A DNA stretch of 45,528 bases from Saprospiraceae bacterium. GTDB taxonomy: Bacteria; Bacteroidota; Bacteroidia; Chitinophagales; Saprospiraceae. This document shows positions 41,173-45,528 of this stretch, piece after piece. Position numbers and translations under genes: made by a program. Every line of letters begins with the position of its first letter. Position 1 is the stretch's first letter. A model generated the notes under the pieces. The model worked only from the letters and a program-made list of their open reading frames with translations, was not told the origin of the DNA and did not search any database. The stretch covers positions 1 through 45,528 of the forward strand of contig JARGNR010000053.1 of assembly GCA_029212405.1 (NCBI GenBank), given 5' to 3'.

Positions 41173-43692
41173 TTATGGTTTTTCGTCGTTACCTAAAGAA
41201 ATGAGGTTGGCAAATAGACGATACGCTCCTGGTACACCTGCTGGTAGATTCCTAAACCATGAATATCCAGAATAAGAAAAGTATCCTTCTCCATATTTAG
41301 CAATCAATAATCCACCTTTTAACGCTTCTTCTCCTGGATCATTACTAGACAATATGGCTTCGTATTTATCGTCCCATTCCCCAGCAAAATACAATCCTCT
41401 TTCTTGTACCCATCCATCAAAATCTGCCTGGGTAATTTTATTTGGAAAATTTAGTACCTTATGATTAGGTGCTAAAAAGCGAACAGGTGCTTCTTCTACA
41501 GAAACTCTAGATCTTGATAACTTGATTGGGTATGGACCAATGTTGTCCACTTTCAATCGTCTATTCGTGTTATACTGTACAATCATATTTCCTCCCTGTT
41601 CCACATATTCCATAAATTCATCTTGTTTGAATTTTATATCATCCCACTTATTGTATGCTCTGATACCCAAAATGACTGCATTGAAATTGCCCAAATATTC
41701 CGCAGATACAGACTCCAATGGTACAAAAGTAACTTCATAGCCTATTTGTTCTAGACTTGATGGAATTTCATCTCCAGCCCCTTCGATATAAGCAATTCTG
41801 AATCCTAGTTTTTTAATATCCAGATTGACAAATTTGGCTTTTGCAGGCAACGAAACTTGCTGCAGAGGAATATGATTATAGTCGATTTTAAATAGTTCTC
41901 GATCATATTTGATGCCATTGGCTATTGCTACAGGGTGTATTTCTATAGATTGGGGAGCAATAGGAGGAGTCACTTTAAAAGTATAATTATTTTCTTCTCC
42001 TTTATTTTCAATAGTGAATGGGAAAGACTTGGGTTCTATGGTCCAATCTTCGGGAACATCCAACGTCACTTCACCACTTTGGTTTTCTTTCATTGCTTTG
42101 ACCGTAACGTTCACTTTTTTACTATTTCCACCTTCAAAAATGTAAACTTTATCTGAGATGGATGTGTAGATAGGTTCTACAATTTCAAGTGGCTGATGAA
42201 CTTCTCCTTTTTCAGGATTGGTATATTTAAAATCGACAGGCCTTGAAAGGGTTATTTTACTACCATGCACATCAATCGTATAATTTGCGATCAAATAACG
42301 GTCTGATTCAGGCTTACCTATTTGTGTTCGATCATCAACCTTGTACATTCCTAAAGATCCCGATTCTTTCAGCCAATAGGCAGAGCTCGTCGGCGCATCT
42401 AAAGGAATAGTTATCGTATGGTCAAACAATACCCCTTCATTATTTCCTAATTCGATGGATAAGGTGGTATCGATATCAGTATTCGTCACACTTAATCCTA
42501 GTAACGTAACATCTCCTTTCAATCTTTTGATTACCTCTGTAGACAATTCAAGGGTCGATCCAGGGGTGGCCGTAGAATTGTCTGCATTTGTTTCCATAAA
42601 TAGACCTGCACAAGCGGCTATGATTTTATCCAAATGAGGTAATTTATTAGATTTCCAGAAATCATCTTCCAGTGCTGATATATCATTTCTGATTTCAGCC
42701 AATAACGGAAGAGAAGCCGAAGGGTTTCTAAAACTAAATTCATCAATTACATTCTTCAATTTAGTTTCTATTACCTCACCTCCTTTTACTCTGCTCCATG
42801 TCGTATTAATGCCTTCGAAGACATCTGCCTTATTGGGAGGCATGTCTCCTTTCAATAATTCAAAATATTCTAATTGACTTCCTCTTCTTGGAGTTGATCC
42901 CATTCCTTGACATACGTGTTGACTTCTTGATTCTGCAGCAATTTCATTGTTTGAAGTTCCGAGGATAGGGTAGTAGACTCCAATATCGACACTCATAAGA
43001 TTGGTCTTATCCGCTTTGGCAAAGTTTTCTCTACTTCCATAAAACCACCATGAGGTATTCATGAAAAGTCTTTGGGGTTGCCAAGGTTCAACATACTTTA
43101 ATTGATCAGGAAACTGTGTAGGATCTCCTATTAAATCCCAAGCTTTATGACTAAGCATGGCTGAAGCTGTATGATGGCCGTGAGTTCGTCCTGACGTCCT
43201 GTGATCAAATCGATTGATTATCACGTCGGGTCGGAATTTTCTTATTGCCCAAACAACATCAGACAAGACTTGTTCGTCGTCCCATATTTTAATTGTTTCT
43301 TCTGCATTTTTTGAATAGCCAAAATCATTCGCTCTTGTAAACATTTGAGATCCACCATCTACTCTTCTTGCAGCTAATAACTCTTGTGTTCGTATGACTC
43401 CTAATAGTTCTTTTATTTCAGGACCAATTAAATTCTGTCCTCCATCACCTCTTGTCAAGGATAGGTACCTTGTATTTGCTTTGACTTCATTGGACAAATA
43501 CGAAATCATTCTTGTGTTTTCATCATCGGGATGTGCTGCTACATATAGCACATTGGCCAAAACTCCGAATTTCTCTAGGGCGTTATAAATTTCACCTGAG
43601 GTTTCAATTTTTTGGTATTGTGAATGAATGTTGGAAAATGTGAAGAGAGATAAAAATAGGGTGATAGTTGATGCTTTCAAAATAGGATTCAT
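41173..43692 (-). CDS. PIG-L family (LmbE-like) deacetylase, large multidomain
   Basis: An 839-residue exported enzyme. The signal peptide (LKASTITLFLSLFTFSNIHSQ) is followed by a PIG-L/LmbE zinc-deacetylase domain (about 45-280) with AHPDDE (residues 53-58) and the third metal His in THGHHTAS. This domain removes the acetyl group from N-acetylglucosamine-type or similar substrates in known relatives. Two beta-rich regions (about 380-610) follow. The C-terminal domain (about 620-835) has LGFRIAYIEGAGDEIPSSLEQIGY and FNAVILGIRAYN, a fold resembling glutamine-amidotransferase-like domains. It is first in an operon with a small membrane protein and an SSS symporter, which suggests extracellular processing followed by uptake. 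Confidence 0.85.
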   Translation of the reverse strand: MNPILKASTITLFLSLFTFSNIHSQYQKIETSGEIYNALEKFGVLANVLYVAAHPDDENTRMISYLSNEVKANTRYLSLTRGDGGQNLIGPEIKELLGVIRTQELLAARRVDGGSQMFTRANDFGYSKNAEETIKIWDDEQVLSDVVWAIRKFRPDVIINRFDHRTSGRTHGHHTASAMLSHKAWDLIGDPTQFPDQLKYVEPWQPQRLFMNTSWWFYGSRENFAKADKTNLMSVDIGVYYPILGTSNNEIAAESRSQHVCQGMGSTPRRGSQLEYFELLKGDMPPNKADVFEGINTTWSRVKGGEVIETKLKNVIDEFSFRNPSASLPLLAEIRNDISALEDDFWKSNKLPHLDKIIAACAGLFMETNADNSTATPGSTLELSTEVIKRLKGDVTLLGLSVTNTDIDTTLSIELGNNEGVLFDHTITIPLDAPTSSAYWLKESGSLGMYKVDDRTQIGKPESDRYLIANYTIDVHGSKITLSRPVDFKYTNPEKGEVHQPLEIVEPIYTSISDKVYIFEGGNSKKVNVTVKAMKENQSGEVTLDVPEDWTIEPKSFPFTIENKGEENNYTFKVTPPIAPQSIEIHPVAIANGIKYDRELFKIDYNHIPLQQVSLPAKAKFVNLDIKKLGFRIAYIEGAGDEIPSSLEQIGYEVTFVPLESVSAEYLGNFNAVILGIRAYNKWDDIKFKQDEFMEYVEQGGNMIVQYNTNRRLKVDNIGPYPIKLSRSRVSVEEAPVRFLAPNHKVLNFPNKITQADFDGWVQERGLYFAGEWDDKYEAILSSNDPGEEALKGGLLIAKYGEGYFSYSGYSWFRNLPAGVPGAYRLFANLISLGNDEKP

Positions 43693-43782
43693 GTAGTTGT
43701 ATTAGTAGAAGTTTTTAAAGTGGGATATATTAAAAATATAAATATTCAAAAAATAGCCTTATAGATTAACACTATCATTTTA

Positions 43783-43911
43783 ATGTTTTATATCATTGTG
43801 CTATTAACAAAACTAGCGTCCCAAATGCTCGTATTATTTATTTTTAGCGCCCTTTTTATATTTTTTGGTTTGATTACTTTAGGTAGTAAAATTGTTCAAA
43901 CCAAAAGGTAA
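43783..43911 (+). CDS. Putative 42-residue membrane protein
   Basis: A short plus-strand frame with a plausible membrane protein: MFYIIVLLTKLAS, then MLVLFIFSALFIFFGLITLG, then a basic end (SKIVQTKR). An internal ATG at 43825 gives a 28-residue version. It lies in an otherwise empty 221-base gap and ends two bases before the end of the small Cys-rich membrane protein on the other strand. The hydrophobic/basic layout is typical of single-helix proteins, but the region is AT-rich and no promoter is clear, so it may be spurious. Confidence 0.3.
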   Translation: MFYIIVLLTKLASQMLVLFIFSALFIFFGLITLGSKIVQTKR

Positions 43912-43913
43912 TA

Positions 43914-44126
43914 CTAGGCAGTTTTAACGTCTGGCATCTTGCACTCTTCTTCTGGTTTTTTACCACAGACCGTGCATTCTCCTACCTTAGATTTTAACAT
44001 TGGATTGTTAGAAGCACAGGTGCCTCTAAATTCTTTTCCAGTAACGACTTGTCTAAGGTTTATCAAGATAAATGAAACTCCAAAGGTCACGAAGATGATT
44101 ACCATTATATACAGAAACTCTTTCAT
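43914..44126 (-). CDS. Small membrane protein with Cys-rich tail (NqrM-like?)
   Basis: A 70-residue protein with one N-terminal membrane helix (LYIMVIIFVTFGVSFILI) and a cytoplasmic or periplasmic tail. The tail has four cysteines: GKEFRGTCASNNPM and GECTVCGKKPEEECKMPD. The layout (one helix, 'F-x-G-x-C', then a Cys cluster) resembles NqrM, the small protein needed to mature the Na+-translocating NADH:quinone reductase, in which Cys residues carry iron. The Nqr genes are not in this window, so the assignment rests on architecture alone. A good promoter box lies in front. Confidence 0.65.
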   Translation of the reverse strand: MKEFLYIMVIIFVTFGVSFILINLRQVVTGKEFRGTCASNNPMLKSKVGECTVCGKKPEEECKMPDVKTA

Positions 44127-44156
44127 ATATACTTAGCTTGTATTTATTCAAAAGAA

Positions 44157-44164
44157 CAAAGATA
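44157..44164 (-). promoter_or_regulatory. -7 box for the Cys-rich membrane protein
   Basis: Minus strand TATCTTTG, matching TAnnTTTG, about 30 bases before the ATG at 44126; a TTG lies 15 bases further upstream, slightly short of the usual spacing. Confidence 0.5.
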
Positions 44165-44242
44165 ATAAAGTATAGTTTTCAATATCTCAATATTGTTTTT
44201 TTAGTAAACTATTAAGGTTTTATATTGAATTGATTTCCATTA

Positions 44243-44268
44243 AGGTATAATAGACAAAAATAGTTGGT
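44243..44268 (+). repeat. Left terminal inverted repeat of the IS
   Basis: A 26-base left end beginning aggtataatagac. It matches the reverse complement of 45503-45528 at 22 of 26 positions, with all four mismatches in the outer ten bases. Confidence 0.85.
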
Positions 44269-44347
44269 AAAACCTTCATAAGGTATCAGAATATCAATTA
44301 GTTATAGAGAGTTTAATGAAAGTGGTTTCATTAAACTTTCTTTGTTT

Positions 44348-45326
44348 ATGAAAAAAGTTAAAAAAAAGATGTTGGGCCTGTGGCTTTCTGGATACGATTA
44401 AGTGGGGTATTCAGAATGGAAAACAAAGGTATAAATGTAAAAACTGTGGTATTCTTTTTACTTCCACGAATGTTGGAGTGATTAAAAGTAATCAAGAGGT
44501 TTGGTTTAGAAAATGGGTTATTGAACGACTAACCTTAAGGTACTTGTCAGCGGAAATGGGTATGAGTAAGCGTAGCCTTCAAAGAAAGTTTTCTGTTTAT
44601 CTTTCTTCTGTTCCAAGCTTTGCTATTAAACAGAATAAAGAAGCCTATTTGGTTATTGATGGCACATACTTTCCAGGAGATATGTGTCTGGTACTTTATT
44701 ATGATAGCCATATTCGATACACTCAACTGTATCGATTCACTGATAAGGAAAGGTTCGTTCAAATCAAAGAGGACTTACTAAATCTAATCAAACTGGGAAT
44801 ATCAATTAAATCTGTAACCTGTGATGGACATCGCGCTATTCTCAAGGCCATTTCTACAGCTATTCCAGATGTGATTACCCAAAGATGTTTGGTGCATATT
44901 CATAGAGAATCCAATATCTGGCTTCGTAAAAAGCCTGTAAATCAAAGATCTATAGAACTTAAGAAGATCGTAAATCTGATATTCTTGATTAAAACAAACA
45001 ACGACAAAGTGGCCTGGATCAAAATGTTTGAAGAATGGTTTGAAAGTTACAAAGACCATATCAATGAAAAGAAAATCAATTCGGGAACTGGACGCTGGTG
45101 GTATCGGCATAAGAACCTAAGGCGAACCGCTGTGATGATAAAAAAAGCAATTCCTAATATGTTTCACTTTCTGGATAATCCAAGTATTCCTAAAAGCACG
45201 AATAACTTAGAGTCATTCTTTGGACATCTGAAAGATACATTAAGTATTCATAGAGGATTAAGTAGACAACATCGTAAGGCTTTTATCTTGTGGTATCTTC
45301 ATTACAAGAACCAAACTAGACGCTAG
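44348..45326 (+). CDS. IS256-type transposase with variant zinc ribbon (frameshifted start)
   Basis: The main frame is open from 44352 to the stop at 45326 (325 codons). It begins with a zinc ribbon CWACGFLDTIKW...RYKCKNCG and continues into a MULE-type transposase: the catalytic residues are Asp in VIDGTYF, Asp in CDGHRAI and Glu in NNLESFFGHLK. The conserved QRCLVHIHRE and GRWWYRHKNLRR are also present. The only ATG before the zinc ribbon (44348) is in a different frame; removing one A from the A8 run at 44360-44367 would join them. A GTG at 44478 starts in frame but cuts off the zinc ribbon. Either transcript slippage at A8 restores the protein, or the copy is mutated. Confidence 0.8.
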
Positions 45327-45365
45327 GTTTTTTTAGCCAATTTTAGCATTCCTGAATTATGTATC

Positions 45366-45391
45366 AAAAAAAGAGTGGTCATAAACCACTC
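45366..45391 (-). terminator. Minus-strand terminator inside the IS
   Basis: A 7-bp stem (gagtggt/accactc, 45373-45379 with 45385-45391) and 5-base loop are followed on the minus strand by seven T. It would stop transcription entering the IS from the right, protecting against antisense of the transposase. Confidence 0.6.
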
Positions 45392-45502
45392 TAACATATT
45401 CAGTATATGCATCAACCTTATTGCTCGCAGGTTGCTCCTCAGCAGAGCCTGGTTCCTCTTCCAGTTGATGTCAGGAATTTAAGGATTTTTAATGTGAATT
45501 CC

Positions 45503-45528
45503 ACCAACTATTTTTGTCCACATTACCT
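45503..45528 (-). repeat. Right terminal inverted repeat of the IS
   Basis: Reverse complement partner of the left repeat. It ends on the last base of the window (…ccacattacct), so the window stops exactly at the IS boundary. Confidence 0.85.

Larger units (their letters stand above)
44243..45528 (+). mobile_element. IS256-like insertion sequence
   Basis: A 1,286-base element bounded by inverted repeats of 26 bases (22 of 26 matching; the inner 16, gacaaaaatagttggt, identical). It carries one transposase with a zinc ribbon and a MULE-type DDE core. The right repeat ends on the last base of the window, so target-site duplication cannot be checked. The left flank is tttccatta. The size and gene plan agree with the IS256 group, in the branch with a variant zinc-binding N-terminus. 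Confidence 0.8.

Noticed and set aside
44348-44370. Programmed -1 ribosomal frameshift at the A AAA AAG heptamer
   Set aside because: The zinc-ribbon frame is +1 relative to the ATG, so a -1 ribosomal shift gives the wrong frame; loss of one A (transcript slippage) or mutation is needed instead.
45330-45500. A minus-strand open frame in the IS right end (…SNKVDAYTEYVRVVYDH…)
   Set aside because: It has no start codon, is preceded by a stop, and overlaps the terminator hairpin; most likely a chance frame in the IS tail.
1-45528. CRISPR array or defence island
   Set aside because: No regularly spaced short repeats and no cas, restriction or toxin-antitoxin genes were seen; the repeats in the T9SS proteins are degenerate protein modules, not DNA repeats.

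Overview
The window looks like a chromosomal segment of a low-GC member of the Bacteroidota, most likely Saprospiria or a close relative. The evidence is: type IX secretion (T9SS) sorting domains on several very large secreted proteins, a PorP/SprF-type outer-membrane protein, lipoprotein-rich gene content, near absence of Shine-Dalgarno sites, and promoter boxes of the Bacteroidota type (TAnnTTTG) in front of many genes. The taxonomic call is an inference from gene content. Both ends are repetitive: the left end starts in an inverted-repeat segment and the right end stops exactly at the terminal inverted repeat of an IS element. The window is therefore probably a whole assembly contig bounded by repeats.

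Layout. 1-750: gene-poor, with short inverted repeats and a 135-bp direct repeat that duplicates the 3' end of a tRNA-Ser gene and its terminator. 935-7234: housekeeping and metabolism (RRM RNA-binding protein, TyrS, uridine-kinase-like P-loop protein, SSS symporter, a sirtuin lacking zinc cysteines, CaiB-type CoA-transferase). 7404-21050: a T9SS/adhesion region. It holds a PorP/SprF - PorE-like (TPR, propeller, CarboxypepD-reg, OmpA) - giant CHU_C protein operon, a small lipoprotein, an eight-repeat T9SS type-A protein, and a HYR/dockerin-like T9SS protein. 21066-21776: an SDR oxidoreductase.

21956-27261 is the most intriguing stretch: six minus-strand genes for exported proteins. They comprise a small lipoprotein resembling the LPP20 class, a DUF6175-like protein, a helical/TPR-like protein, and three proteins that appear to combine a CsgG-like N-terminal domain with a shared C-terminal beta domain reminiscent of FlgT. 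A promoter lies in front of the first gene, and a WG-repeat lipoprotein is transcribed divergently. I read this as an uncharacterised envelope complex. 29110-31548: a beta-barrel protein, FtsX and a secreted jelly-roll-like protein.

31545-36212 is a second system. Two MbnP-family lipoproteins (one with an extra N-terminal Ig-like domain) are coupled to an MbnH-like di-heme peroxidase, and two thioredoxin-fold proteins are transcribed divergently. It is probably an envelope copper/redox locus using tryptophan-derived copper ligands. 36476-39236: TruC, a SET-domain protein, an EamA transporter and methionine aminopeptidase. 39393-43692: a PIG-L deacetylase, a 33-residue membrane protein fitted exactly between two genes, and an SSS symporter, forming one operon. 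43783-44126: two very small membrane proteins. 44243-45528: an IS256-like element with a variant zinc ribbon and an apparent frameshift at an A8 run.
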